From assembly GCA_017403185.1 (NCBI GenBank), contig JAFQON010000001.1, forward strand, positions 18,813-82,812: a stretch of DNA of 64,000 nt, given 5' to 3'. The notes below the pieces were generated by a model that saw nothing but the letters and a program-made list of their open reading frames with translations, had not been told where the DNA came from and did no database searches. Shown here piece by piece: positions 10,836 through 20,010 of this stretch. The number at the start of each line of letters is the position of its first letter. Position 1 is the first letter of the stretch. Origin of the DNA: Clostridia bacterium (lineage in GTDB: Bacteria > Bacillota > Clostridia > Oscillospirales > Acutalibacteraceae). Made by a program: the position numbers and the translations under genes.

Positions 10836-13800
10836 ATGTCCACATTCAAAAAGGTCATCAGCCTTGTGCTTTGTGCGGCAATTCTTGTCGGTTCATTTGC
10901 ACTTGTCGGCGGCCTCGTTGCTCCCGTGGCTTCAGCAGAAGAAGTCAAAGTCGGAACAACAACCAGAGTAAAGAAATCCACAGATGCAAACGGTGCAGAA
11001 AAAATACTCACCGATGTTACCGGCATCATGTCATATGATGACCTTGTAGCAGCATACGGCTCAGCAACCGGCACAGACGGTCTTACAGACGGTTTTGTTT
11101 ACATCGGTGCTGAATTCTATGAGCCCGACGGTACTCTTACCGACTATTACATCAATGCAGGCGATATGCTCACAGCAAGAGTATACCTCAAGAGTAACAT
11201 GTATGTCGGTGAATCAACCCTCATGCAGTTCTTCAACAATTCGGTATGGGATGTTAAAGAAGCAGTTAAGGGCACAACAACAGTTAATGCACAGGGCTAT
11301 GCATCAGGTGCTCAGGCAGAAAGCAACAAGAGCCATCCCGCATGGACCAGCAACGGCTACAAGTGCATGGTTACCAGCCTTAACATCAACTCAGGCTGGA
11401 TCAAGTCCACTTGCGGATTTGATGCTGCATACCTTACCGGCACAGACTTCATTCAGGTACAGACAAAGTGTGACTCAGCTGTCAGCTCATATCCTTATGA
11501 TATGACATCAGATGAATGGCTTCTTACCTATAATGTAACTGCTAAGGCAGGTCTTGCAGACGGTACAGAGCTTTCAATTGAATCACCCGACGTTATCTGG
11601 GGTACATGGGTTAACGGAACAAAGCACGATACAAGAAAGCGTAACTATGTTCCCACAGCACACAAGACAACAACAGTATCAGTTGTTGGTGACTGTAAAG
11701 CATTTGCTCCCGCATTTGACGCAGGCACTCTTGACTATGTTATCTACGGCTTCGAACACACATTTGTTATCGGTAAGCCCGAAGCTGCTGTTACATATGA
11801 TGTTAACTTCTTTGAAAATGACGGCACAACTCCCGCTGCAGAAACTGCTGCATACGAAGTTGATACAGCAGTTAAATTCCCCGAAGCAGCTGAAAATCAG
11901 ATTGCATGGGCAGTTATCAAGGAAGGCCTTGATGCTCCCGGTACTCTTCTTACTCCCGATGCAGACGGCAACTACAGCTACACAGTAACCAAGCCCGTAT
12001 CATTCATGCGTGTTCTTGCAGACGATAAGTTTGATGTAGAACTTTCACTCGGTGCAGATTCATCAGTTGATGAAGCACTTCTTCCCGAAGGCGTTTCATA
12101 CGATGCAGCAAAGAATGCTCTCGTAATCGCTCTTCCCGTAGGCGGTACATTCGACCTCAGCACTATTCCCGCAGAGGCACTTTCAAAGAAGGATAACACC
12201 TTCGTTGACTGGAATGTTGCAGGCGTAACAGGTGCATCAAGCGTTGAAGGTACAGTTCTTACCCTCGGTTCGGTTAACGGTAAGGGCGGCACAGCAGTTA
12301 CTGCTGAAATCGCAGCAAACTGGAAAACAGCTGAATACACAGCAAGATACTTCCTCAACAAGGAAGCATATGAAAACGGCGAAGATCCCATCGGCGAAGA
12401 AATCGTTGTTGCAAACGCAGCAGCTAAGTTCACTTCTGATAACCTTGTTGCAGACAAGAAGTTCGCAGGTTGGTACAGAGCTGATACAAACGAATTTGTA
12501 AACGACAAGAAAAAGACTGTCGGTCAGTATACTTACTCACAGGATCTTGACTTCTATGCAGATTGGACAGATTATGCTAACCTTGCAACCTTCATGATCA
12601 GAGATTATGAAAACGGCGAAGGCTGGGCTGTAGCATATGTTGATAAGGGCGACGCTGCAGAAGGTAAGACAATTCCCAAAGCAACCCTTAAGACAATCAA
12701 GGATAACGCAGTAAATGCACTCGGTGCAAACTTTGTTCAGATTCTTGATATGGATCCCGACCTTATTCCCGAAGGCGAAACAATGAAGGATCACATCGCT
12801 GTTCAGGCATACGGTGACGGTTCATTCGTAAATGACCTCGTTTACAGCGGTAACAAGGTTTACTACATCGCAACAACAATGAGCTATTCCGTAACATGGA
12901 AGGTTCCCGTATACGATGCAGAAGCAGGCGAATTCACAGAAGAATACACAGAATTCAACACAAGCACTTCAACAGCATATACTCCCACAAACGGTATTGA
13001 TGCTTACTTTGCAACAGCTAAGTTCACAGAAAAGGTTGAAACACCCACAGGTTGGGAAATCAGCAGCTGGATTGACGAAGCAACAGGCGAAGCTGCCGTA
13101 TTCAACGAAAACGGCATGTATGAGCTCAGAGGTACAGAAAATAAGGCTGTAACTCTCAAGGCAGTTTATACCCTCATTGAATACACAGTATCATTCAACC
13201 TTAACAACATCGGTAATCCCGATATCGTTATGCTTGACGGTACATTTACTCTCGGCGAAGAAATCGTAATCGACGGCGCTTCCTTCACACTCAACGGTGA
13301 ACCCACAGTTCTTCCCGTAGTAGGCAAGGACAGCACAGAGCAGCCTGACGGCGGCTACATCGTTCCCGAAGGCTATAAGTTTGCCGGCTGGACATACAGC
13401 ACAGGCGCAGAAAATGTTGATGCAGCATTCCCCGTAAAACTTACTGCAGAGCTTATCGGTGCTAACCTCATCAAGGGTTCGGTTTGCTTCAGTGCTAAGT
13501 GGGATGCTAAGGAATACAGCCTTAAGTTCTACATCATCAACGCAAACGGCGAAGAAGAGCTTTACGGTACCGAATATAAGGTTAAGGTTGGCGAAAACCT
13601 TACAACTTATAAGGATGTTTCCAACGAAGCAATTGCAGAAATCAATGCAAAGGCTCCCGAAGGAAAGAGCTTCGTCAAGATCTGGCTTGATAAGAGCACA
13701 GGTGCTCCCGACTCACTCACAAAGATGCCTGCAAGAGATATGGTTTATGTAGCTTCCTATGTAAATTCAACAATTGAAGTTTACATTGACTACAACAACC

Positions 13801-14399
13801 TTGATACACCCGACCTCAACACAACTCTTCAGAAGTTCAAGGATGTTTCACTCACCTACGGTCAGGATATCACAACAGTTATCAGCGAAGCTCCCTATTA
13901 TGAGCGTTCATTCAAGACATGCGTTGAGCGTGCAAACATCTCAGATTCAAACAAACCCGCAAATGCTTCTGAAATCGTTGGCTGGAATGTTTACTATGTA
14001 GAAGCAAACGCTGATCCTTACACTGCAGAGTGGAAGTCCGGTGTAAACGCTCAGGGCACAAATGTTGCAGCAACAACCCTTATCTTCCAGCCCGTATGGA
14101 AGGCACATAAGGATATGTTCTTCAGAGCATACGACACAGATGATAAGATCTATCTTGCTCTCGGTAAGGACTTCAAGCTCCATTACTGGAACAACGGTGC
14201 TATCGTTGAAAAGTATAAGGATACACAGTATAACACCAATCCCGAAACCAATGTTGTTCTCTTCTTCACAATCGGCATTGAGTGGGATAACCTTTCAATG
14301 ACATTCTCGGCATTCCCGATTCCCAAGTCAGTATTTACTCTTGAAGGTATGCTTGGCCTCTTTGAAATGCTCGGCAACCTTATCGGAAGCCTCCTTTAA
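10836..14399 (+). CDS. Large secreted InlB-type repeat protein
   Basis: A 1187-residue exported protein. Residues 1-34 are a signal peptide with cleavage expected after VASA. The body is rich in Thr, Asp, Glu and Asn and contains several Listeria-Bacteroides (InlB B-repeat/Flg_new) style units, each with YTV(S/R)F-type strands, a GEEI or DTAVKF segment and an (F/Y)AGW...Y/T closing strand, for example near residues 500-580 and 780-900. These beta-grasp-like repeats are found in surface adhesins. There is no LPXTG motif, choline-binding repeat or SLH domain. Instead the C terminus is a hydrophobic amphipathic stretch (LEGMLGLFEMLGNLIGSLL). The A-rich codon style (GCA, ACA) differs slightly from neighbours and suggests high expression. 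Likely surface or extracellular; ligand unknown. Confidence 0.75.
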   Translation: MSTFKKVISLVLCAAILVGSFALVGGLVAPVASAEEVKVGTTTRVKKSTDANGAEKILTDVTGIMSYDDLVAAYGSATGTDGLTDGFVYIGAEFYEPDGTLTDYYINAGDMLTARVYLKSNMYVGESTLMQFFNNSVWDVKEAVKGTTTVNAQGYASGAQAESNKSHPAWTSNGYKCMVTSLNINSGWIKSTCGFDAAYLTGTDFIQVQTKCDSAVSSYPYDMTSDEWLLTYNVTAKAGLADGTELSIESPDVIWGTWVNGTKHDTRKRNYVPTAHKTTTVSVVGDCKAFAPAFDAGTLDYVIYGFEHTFVIGKPEAAVTYDVNFFENDGTTPAAETAAYEVDTAVKFPEAAENQIAWAVIKEGLDAPGTLLTPDADGNYSYTVTKPVSFMRVLADDKFDVELSLGADSSVDEALLPEGVSYDAAKNALVIALPVGGTFDLSTIPAEALSKKDNTFVDWNVAGVTGASSVEGTVLTLGSVNGKGGTAVTAEIAANWKTAEYTARYFLNKEAYENGEDPIGEEIVVANAAAKFTSDNLVADKKFAGWYRADTNEFVNDKKKTVGQYTYSQDLDFYADWTDYANLATFMIRDYENGEGWAVAYVDKGDAAEGKTIPKATLKTIKDNAVNALGANFVQILDMDPDLIPEGETMKDHIAVQAYGDGSFVNDLVYSGNKVYYIATTMSYSVTWKVPVYDAEAGEFTEEYTEFNTSTSTAYTPTNGIDAYFATAKFTEKVETPTGWEISSWIDEATGEAAVFNENGMYELRGTENKAVTLKAVYTLIEYTVSFNLNNIGNPDIVMLDGTFTLGEEIVIDGASFTLNGEPTVLPVVGKDSTEQPDGGYIVPEGYKFAGWTYSTGAENVDAAFPVKLTAELIGANLIKGSVCFSAKWDAKEYSLKFYIINANGEEELYGTEYKVKVGENLTTYKDVSNEAIAEINAKAPEGKSFVKIWLDKSTGAPDSLTKMPARDMVYVASYVNSTIEVYIDYNNLDTPDLNTTLQKFKDVSLTYGQDITTVISEAPYYERSFKTCVERANISDSNKPANASEIVGWNVYYVEANADPYTAEWKSGVNAQGTNVAATTLIFQPVWKAHKDMFFRAYDTDDKIYLALGKDFKLHYWNNGAIVEKYKDTQYNTNPETNVVLFFTIGIEWDNLSMTFSAFPIPKSVFTLEGMLGLFEMLGNLIGSLL

Positions 14400-14418
14400 T
14401 TAAAAATCCCGGATAAAA

Positions 14419-14453
14419 CAAACCCTCTGTGCAGAAATGCACAGGGGGTTTTG
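14419..14453 (+). terminator. Terminator of the InlB-repeat gene
   Basis: A 12-13 bp stem with a four-base loop (AACCCTCTGTGCA with TGCACAGGGGGTT) ends in TTTT, about 20 bases after the stop codon. A near-identical hairpin lies at 14662-14692. Confidence 0.85.
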
Positions 14454-14499
14454 ACTGTCGATAAAGTCGCTGAAACATAAACGAAAAGACAGAGTTTCA

Positions 14500-14640
14500 A
14501 TTTTCGTTAGCCTCCTTTGAAAAGGAAGAGGCATTTTCACAAGAAAATGACGGAGGATTGATAAGAAACAATACATTAACAATACCCTGCAAGAGTAGGG
14601 CGGGATGCCTTCATCCCGCCGCATATCCTTTCGTTTATTT
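14500..14640. repeat. Interspersed palindromic repeats between twin hairpins
   Basis: This gene-free stretch holds two repeat types: a CCTCCTTTGAAAAGGAAGAGG / GACGGAGGATT unit (about 14511-14560, related to the unit at 60708-60757) and a GTAGGGCGGGATG...CATCCCGCC hairpin (about 14596-14622, related to the one near 9427). No coding potential was seen. Confidence 0.7.
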
Positions 14641-14661
14641 GGTATTTTTTCTCCCATCGGA

Positions 14662-14692
14662 GAACCCCCTGTGCAGAGATGCACAGGGGGTT
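14662..14692 (-). terminator. Hairpin downstream of the DMT transporter
   Basis: A perfect GC-rich stem (AACCCCCTGTGCA with TGCACAGGGGGTT) lies 18 bases beyond the reverse-strand transporter stop. It lacks a good T run on the minus strand, so termination is plausible rather than certain. It differs from the hairpin at 14421-14450 at only two or so positions. Confidence 0.5.
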
Positions 14693-14709
14693 CATTCTAT
14701 TATAATCAT

Positions 14710-15558
14710 TTAAAACATCATAAGTACTGTTGAAACAAAGGCAACTGCGGTTGAAACAAGAGTTTTTGCCGAGGGCTTTTCTTTTCTGATGAGACTGATT
14801 ATTGTTGAGAAAACCATAACGCCGCCTGTTGTTATCGGAAACTGAACGGAGGCAGGGAGTGAAACAAGAGCAATGAGGCAGAAAAGATTTCCGATTCCGT
14901 TGCAGAAAGCGTGTCCCGAAATACTTCCGAGCGATTTGAGGGATATCTTTGCGATTTTTTTGTTTTTGATGAGCTGATATGCGAGACAGAGAATGAAAAC
15001 GCAGGCGTTGACGGTTGCCATAAAGCTTTTGCTGTCAACGGCAAGAGCTTCGTTTGACTGGTGGATTTTAGAAAGTACGCCGACCATGCCGTTGAGAATA
15101 AATACTCCGAGATAATATTTCAAATTGTTGCCTTTTGTTGTGCTTTTCTCAAAACTCAGCGAGGTTGCAATTCCGATAAGTATAATGCAGAATATTTTGA
15201 AAATGCTCAGCTCTTCGTCGCAGAAGATAACGCCGTAAGCAAGCGGCAGAAGCATTCCGCCGAGCATTGCATAGATTGAAAAAACCGAAAGATTTGCGGT
15301 GGCGAAGGATTTGAGGCTTGCGTAGTTATAGCCGAGAACAACTATTGCGTAAATTGCGGCAACAAGCACGGAAAACCATGTGAATTCAAGTCTGAAGCCG
15401 CTCAGAAGCAGCATTATCAGAAAGCTTATTCCGTGAGTATAGCCTGCGAAAATAACGGTTGAATCATCGCCGTCACCGTTTTCCTTGCGGAATTGTTGAT
15501 TGAATAAAAATTGCATTGCAAACAAAAGTGCCGCAACGGTAAGAAGTGCATACATCAT
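14710..15558 (-). CDS. DMT-superfamily (EamA-like) membrane transporter
   Basis: A 282-residue protein with about ten transmembrane segments in two repeated halves, the layout of the drug/metabolite transporter superfamily. The first half ends around residue 135 and the second begins at YYLGVFILNGMVGVL. The C-terminal half has the typical ASVQFPITTGGVMVFSTIISLI segment. Substrate cannot be told from the sequence; family members move amino acids, sugars, nucleosides or metabolites. GGAGG precedes a double ATG; the first is spaced eight bases away. The gene is alone on its strand. Confidence 0.85.
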   Translation of the reverse strand: MMYALLTVAALLFAMQFLFNQQFRKENGDGDDSTVIFAGYTHGISFLIMLLLSGFRLEFTWFSVLVAAIYAIVVLGYNYASLKSFATANLSVFSIYAMLGGMLLPLAYGVIFCDEELSIFKIFCIILIGIATSLSFEKSTTKGNNLKYYLGVFILNGMVGVLSKIHQSNEALAVDSKSFMATVNACVFILCLAYQLIKNKKIAKISLKSLGSISGHAFCNGIGNLFCLIALVSLPASVQFPITTGGVMVFSTIISLIRKEKPSAKTLVSTAVAFVSTVLMMF

Positions 15559-15780
15559 TTTGCTTTACCTCCGTTTTGCCTTATCGGCAAAGATATATAT
15601 ACGGGTTTATGTGGTGCTGTCCGTTATCCTTTGCGTGTGCTTGAAAACCGGAATTATATCATACAACTAATAAATGCAATCGTCAAGGCTTTATCCGGTT
15701 TCTGATGTAATAAATGATGCGGAAATCATGCGGTAAAGTTCGATAAAGCAATCGTTGATTTATAAACAACAGATTGATTA

Positions 15781-15809
15781 TTGATTTATCCTCCGCTGCC
15801 CGTTATAAT
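15781..15809 (+). promoter_or_regulatory. Sigma-A promoter for the XRE/helical-repeat operon
   Basis: TTGATT (15781-15786) and TATAAT (15804-15809) are 17 bases apart and lie 33 bases before the ATG. Confidence 0.65.
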
Positions 15810-15841
15810 CAAATTGTACCAAACGAACGGAGGAATACGCC

Positions 15842-16990
15842 ATGAATATTAAAATAGGAAATATAATCCGCGAATTGCGTCGCAGGGACTCAAGAAAGCA
15901 GGAGGACCTTGCAAACGCTCTCGGCGTTACTTGTCAGGCGGTTTCACGTTGGGAAGCAAACAAGGGTTATCCCGACATAGAAATGATACCGGCAATCGCA
16001 AACTTTTTTCATGTTTCGATTGATGAGCTTTTCGGCTATGACGGAGACCGTGAAAGAAAAATCAGCGATATACTTGAAGAATCGCAGAGAGCGATAAATT
16101 CAAACGAAGACCTGACAAACTGCGTTGAAATGCTCCGTGAAGCTGTTGAGGAGTTCCCGGCGGATTATCGCCTTATGATTAATCTGGGTTTTGCTCTTCA
16201 TGTTCACGGCTGGAGGATGCACGGTCTTAAGGGCAGAATCGGTGCAGGTTCGGATTACGGAACAGTTGACACCGATCATGCATCACGGAATTCTTACTGG
16301 CAGGAGGCTATGAAGGTTTTTGAAAAGCTGCTTAAAATCAAGGATTCCTTCCCCGAAAAGGATGCGGTAATTCTTATCATGGTTGCCGATTATTCCAAAA
16401 TGGGTCAGTTTGACAAGGCAAAGGAGCTCGCAGAAAAGCAGAATTCGGTTTATGTAAGCCGAGAATGCCTTATGATTCATGCAACAGAGAATGAAGAACG
16501 TGACCGCTATCTCGGCGAAGCGATAATTTCTGTTATGAACGAGCTGAAAAATCTAATTGAAACAGCCGTTACAACAAAAAAATCACTTGTTAAAGACGGT
16601 GTGAGCGTTCAAAAGTTGATTACACTTGCGGAGTTTTATGAGAGCTTGTTTGATGACGGCAGGCTCGGAATTGCACACACAAACGTGCGTGACCTTTATG
16701 TTTGCAGTTCGATTTTTGAAGCAAGCTGCGGTGATATTGAAAAGGCTATGGAATATTTCGACAGAGGTTTTGAACATCACATCACATATAAAAGCATACT
16801 TCAGTCGGAGGAATACAGCTATTCCTCACCGCTGTTTTCAAAAGTAATAAACCGCGGAGGATTCCCGAAAACGGCAACGGAAGGCATGAAGGATTATCTT
16901 ACCGCAGCCGCACCCGAAAATCTCAGAAAAGAAATATTAAAAAACGAAAAATATTCGGAATGTTTTGATTATTTGAAAGAGGAGGTCTGA
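15842..16990 (+). CDS. XRE-family regulator with helical-repeat C-terminal domain
   Basis: A 382-residue protein. Residues 6-62 are a Cro/C1 helix-turn-helix (QEDLANALGVTCQAVSRWEANKGYPDIEMIPAIANFF followed by SIDELFG). The remainder is helical, with paired helices resembling tetratricopeptide-like sensor domains; segments such as FPADYRLMINLGFALHVHG and YWQEAMKVFEKLLKIKDSFPEKD fit that pattern. This layout matches regulators that sense a peptide or partner through the C-terminal solenoid. No membrane segment is present. The next gene, a membrane protein, starts two bases after the stop, so the pair is translationally coupled and the membrane protein is the likely partner or target. Confidence 0.85.
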   Translation: MNIKIGNIIRELRRRDSRKQEDLANALGVTCQAVSRWEANKGYPDIEMIPAIANFFHVSIDELFGYDGDRERKISDILEESQRAINSNEDLTNCVEMLREAVEEFPADYRLMINLGFALHVHGWRMHGLKGRIGAGSDYGTVDTDHASRNSYWQEAMKVFEKLLKIKDSFPEKDAVILIMVADYSKMGQFDKAKELAEKQNSVYVSRECLMIHATENEERDRYLGEAIISVMNELKNLIETAVTTKKSLVKDGVSVQKLITLAEFYESLFDDGRLGIAHTNVRDLYVCSSIFEASCGDIEKAMEYFDRGFEHHITYKSILQSEEYSYSSPLFSKVINRGGFPKTATEGMKDYLTAAAPENLRKEILKNEKYSECFDYLKEEV

Positions 16991-16992
16991 AT

Positions 16993-17571
16993 ATGAAATA
17001 TTCAAAGAATGCGGCACACGCTTATGAAGCAAACGGTATAAGCAGGGAAAACGGCTGGATAAAATGGTATGAAAAGGAAAAAACTTCAAAAAAGCTTCGT
17101 GTTACGGGCACATGGGCACAGTGCATACTGATTATTGCGATGATTAACATTTCAAGAAATTATTCTGAGGAAATCAGAGCTTTCGGTATTATGAAGATAA
17201 TCGGGCTTCTTGCGGCAAACGCACTTATCCTTTTGGCTGTTGTTGCACCGCTGCGTGAAATTCTTCACCTCATTCCGCTTTCAAAAGGAAGGCTTGACGG
17301 AAAATGCGTTATGAGCTTCAGAAGGCATTTTTCGGTTTATAACGGCACCGTCAGCCGCACGCAGATTCTTCTCAGCCTTGCGCTTCCGGTTCTGGTTTTT
17401 GCCTTGGCTTTCGGAATAGCCGTTGCTTTTACAAGCGGCATAACAAGATTTCTTGCCGGCTTTTTACTTGCGGAAGCATGCTTTGTTTGTTACTCCGATA
17501 TTTATATGATTGTTTTTTGTCTCAGAAATATCGGCAGGGATGAAAGTGTTTTTGGTGAATTCAAACGCTGA
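16993..17571 (+). CDS. Polytopic membrane protein, possibly DUF3267-like
   Basis: A 192-residue protein with four predicted membrane segments (about 43-60, 72-92, 127-148, 152-176). The order of features (an LREILHLIPLSKGRLDG segment after the second helix, a RTQILLSLALPVL segment, and a final CYSDIYMIVFCLRN) recalls the DUF3267 putative membrane metalloprotease family. The HExxH motif expected there reads RExxH, so the first metal ligand would be missing; either it is a distant relative or an inactive one. AGGAGG precedes the ATG, and the gene is coupled to the XRE regulator upstream. Function not assigned. Confidence 0.55.
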   Translation: MKYSKNAAHAYEANGISRENGWIKWYEKEKTSKKLRVTGTWAQCILIIAMINISRNYSEEIRAFGIMKIIGLLAANALILLAVVAPLREILHLIPLSKGRLDGKCVMSFRRHFSVYNGTVSRTQILLSLALPVLVFALAFGIAVAFTSGITRFLAGFLLAEACFVCYSDIYMIVFCLRNIGRDESVFGEFKR

Positions 17572-17684
17572 AAATCCGAAAAACATGAAAAAAATCAGCT
17601 TTTTAAAAAAATTCAGGGAAATTACAGACCAAATCAGAAAAACTTACGTCTTATTTATGAAAAACCTTAAACGGAGGGTTCGTT

Positions 17685-19943
17685 GTGAAAGATAATAACA
17701 AAATAATTGACGAGCTTGCAAAAAAAGTAAAAAAAGGCGATAAGAATGCTTTTGAGGAGCTTTACAGACTGACGAGCTCAAGGGCGTATTTTGTTGCACT
17801 TCAGATATGCAACGATAAGCAGGAGGCTGAGGATATTCTTCAGGAGAGCTATATTACGGCTCTTAACAAAATCTCCTCGCTCGAAAGGACAGAAAGTTTT
17901 ATGAGTTGGTTTAATCGGATTGTTGTAAACAAGAGCAAGGACTTTTTGAGAAAGAAAAATCCGAAGCTGCTTTCAGAGGACGAAGAATGGCTTCTTGAAG
18001 GACAGGCGGATGAGCATGATAAGTTTTCGCCCGAAAGCAATATTGATAAAGAAGAGCTGAAATCGGTTGTCATGGATGCTGTTCAGGAGCTTTCGGTTGA
18101 AAAACGCACCTGCGTTATGATGAGATATTTCAATGATATGAGTGTCAATGAAATCGCGCAGACAATGGAGGTTCCTGTCAGCACGGTCAAAAACAGGCTT
18201 TTCAATGCCAGAAAGGAATTGAAATCGCTTTTTGAACGCAAGGGAATTACCGCTGCATACAGCGTTGCACCCTTCGGAGTTGTGGGCTGGGCCTACAGTG
18301 CCGCTTTTGAAAGTGTTGCACAGTCTTTTGAAGGAAGTGCGGCAGCAGCGAAAATCTTTTCGGGAATTGCGGTTGCCGGCACTGCGGCTGCAACTGCTGC
18401 AACTGCGGGCACTGCCACGGCGGGAAGCACAGCAGCGGCGGGAAGCGGAATTTTTGCAAAGCTTGCGGCAGCATCGACGATGCAGAAGGTGGTTTCGGGT
18501 CTGGTTGTTGCAGGTGTTGTAACGGGTTCGACCGTCGGCATTACATCTGTTGTGAAAAATAATAAAAAAGATGATTTTCCGACTGCAGCATATTCGGAAA
18601 CGGTTGATTATACTTCTATCAACGAGGATGAAGATTCTGTTATTAATGTTGTTAAACCCGCTACGCCGCAGGAAGAAAAAGAGCATGAAGACAAGGTGCT
18701 GGATTATGACCTTATCGGCACAATGCCGCTGAAAATCAATTACAAAGGAAGACTTGAGCCCGGCAGAAATCATATTACATTTGAAGACGATGCTTTTATT
18801 TATTATGTGAATTTTTATGCAGATAAGCCGGGATATTACCGCTTTGTGTGCGATAACGAAAGCAGGCTGGCATACTGCCGTGTCAATGTGCCTGTTCAAA
18901 ACCCGTCAAACGGCAACATAAAGGATTTTATGGACGGCGAAGGAAATTACAAGGACGGATGGGTCTATTATCTTGATAAAGGTGAAAATACTCTTGTTGT
19001 GGAAAAGGGTATCAGGTATCAGGGCAACGACACCGGTGTTGATGTTGAGTATCTCGGCGAAGAAATAGCCGAAATTGTTTTTGACGAAGAAAAAGTAAAC
19101 AATGTTGTTCTCGGATATGATGAATATGTGGATGATGATGTTTTGCTTTGGCAGAAGCAGGAGGGCATCGACGACGGTCTGTACGGAAATATTTTTCCTT
19201 TAAAAATAATTTTCACTGACGGAACGGAGCATGATCTGGGCGAATGTGAGCTGACCTACCGTGTTAAGGAAGGCGAACTGAAAGAAGGAAAGAATACCGC
19301 AATATTCACTCTCTGGGGAGAAACTTACGAAAAAGAATTGACCCTGCATCCCGTTACGGATTATGTCAAAGAGATTGAAGTGGATAATCTTGATGATTTC
19401 ATTTATGCCGAAATCGGAGAAGACGGCTATGTGTATGATAAGCCCGACATAATTTATTTTACGGTTACATATGCCGACGGAAGCAAGGAAACATTCAACA
19501 GCAAAGACTGGGACGGATTTATCAGATTGGACAACGGAGTTGAACTCAGGGTTACGGCATATCAGACAGATGTTAACCGCACTATGGATCAGCAGCTCCG
19601 CAGCAGAGGACCGCTGAAATTTGTGGTTGCGATAGGTGAGAGCAACATTTATGTTGACCGTGTTTATATAATCAAAGATTTTGATATTATAGGTTTCAGG
19701 AAGGCTCTTGACAAGAATAATCTTGCAACCGCAAAAGAGTATATGAAGATATTGAATGGATTCTACGAGCGGACCGAAAATGAAGTTTCCGATGCTGAAG
19801 ATTACCTTCTTTATTCTTACAGCCTTGCAGAAAACACTGTATATTATTCCTTCAAGCTTGCAAAGAGAATAGCCGGCTTTGAGCTTGACTATGCAATAAC
19901 AACCTATAAAATTTTAACCGAAAATGAGTTTGACATATTTTAA
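17685..19943 (+). CDS. ECF-type sigma factor fused to a membrane-anchored outer domain
   Basis: A 752-residue fusion. Residues 20-95 form sigma region 2 (ALQICNDKQEAEDILQESYITAL and SWFNRIVVNKSKDFLRKK) and 125-182 form region 4 (LSVEKRTCVMMRYFNDMSVNEIAQTM then VPVSTVKNRLFNARKEL). An Ala/Gly/Thr-rich stretch (218-265) leads to one transmembrane helix (about 268-290, VVSGLVVAGVVTGSTVGIT), then KNNKKD and about 460 residues of acidic beta-rich sequence with no recognised domain, presumably outside the cell. A GTG start is used with GGAGGG upstream. The layout suggests an outer sensor tied to its own sigma factor. No anti-sigma gene is adjacent. The outer part has repeated FTDGTEHDL / YADGSKETF-like strands resembling bacterial Ig-like folds. 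Confidence 0.85.
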   Translation: MKDNNKIIDELAKKVKKGDKNAFEELYRLTSSRAYFVALQICNDKQEAEDILQESYITALNKISSLERTESFMSWFNRIVVNKSKDFLRKKNPKLLSEDEEWLLEGQADEHDKFSPESNIDKEELKSVVMDAVQELSVEKRTCVMMRYFNDMSVNEIAQTMEVPVSTVKNRLFNARKELKSLFERKGITAAYSVAPFGVVGWAYSAAFESVAQSFEGSAAAAKIFSGIAVAGTAAATAATAGTATAGSTAAAGSGIFAKLAAASTMQKVVSGLVVAGVVTGSTVGITSVVKNNKKDDFPTAAYSETVDYTSINEDEDSVINVVKPATPQEEKEHEDKVLDYDLIGTMPLKINYKGRLEPGRNHITFEDDAFIYYVNFYADKPGYYRFVCDNESRLAYCRVNVPVQNPSNGNIKDFMDGEGNYKDGWVYYLDKGENTLVVEKGIRYQGNDTGVDVEYLGEEIAEIVFDEEKVNNVVLGYDEYVDDDVLLWQKQEGIDDGLYGNIFPLKIIFTDGTEHDLGECELTYRVKEGELKEGKNTAIFTLWGETYEKELTLHPVTDYVKEIEVDNLDDFIYAEIGEDGYVYDKPDIIYFTVTYADGSKETFNSKDWDGFIRLDNGVELRVTAYQTDVNRTMDQQLRSRGPLKFVVAIGESNIYVDRVYIIKDFDIIGFRKALDKNNLATAKEYMKILNGFYERTENEVSDAEDYLLYSYSLAENTVYYSFKLAKRIAGFELDYAITTYKILTENEFDIF

Positions 19944-19957
19944 TATCAGACTATAAT
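19930..19957 (+). promoter_or_regulatory. Sigma-A promoter for the GH5 gene
   Basis: TTGACA (19930-19935) and TATAAT (19952-19957), both perfect, are 16 bases apart. The -35 overlaps the last codons of the upstream sigma-fusion gene. Confidence 0.75.
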
Positions 19958-20010
19958 ATTAAATAAGAATATACCCGAAGCTGAATAATATTATTTATTG
20001 TGAGGTCGCT

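Noticed and set aside
17973-18899. 308-codon reverse open frame inside the sigma-fusion gene
   Set aside because: Rich in Cys/Arg/His in a pattern typical of antisense frames, no ribosome site, and the opposite strand codes a clear sigma factor.
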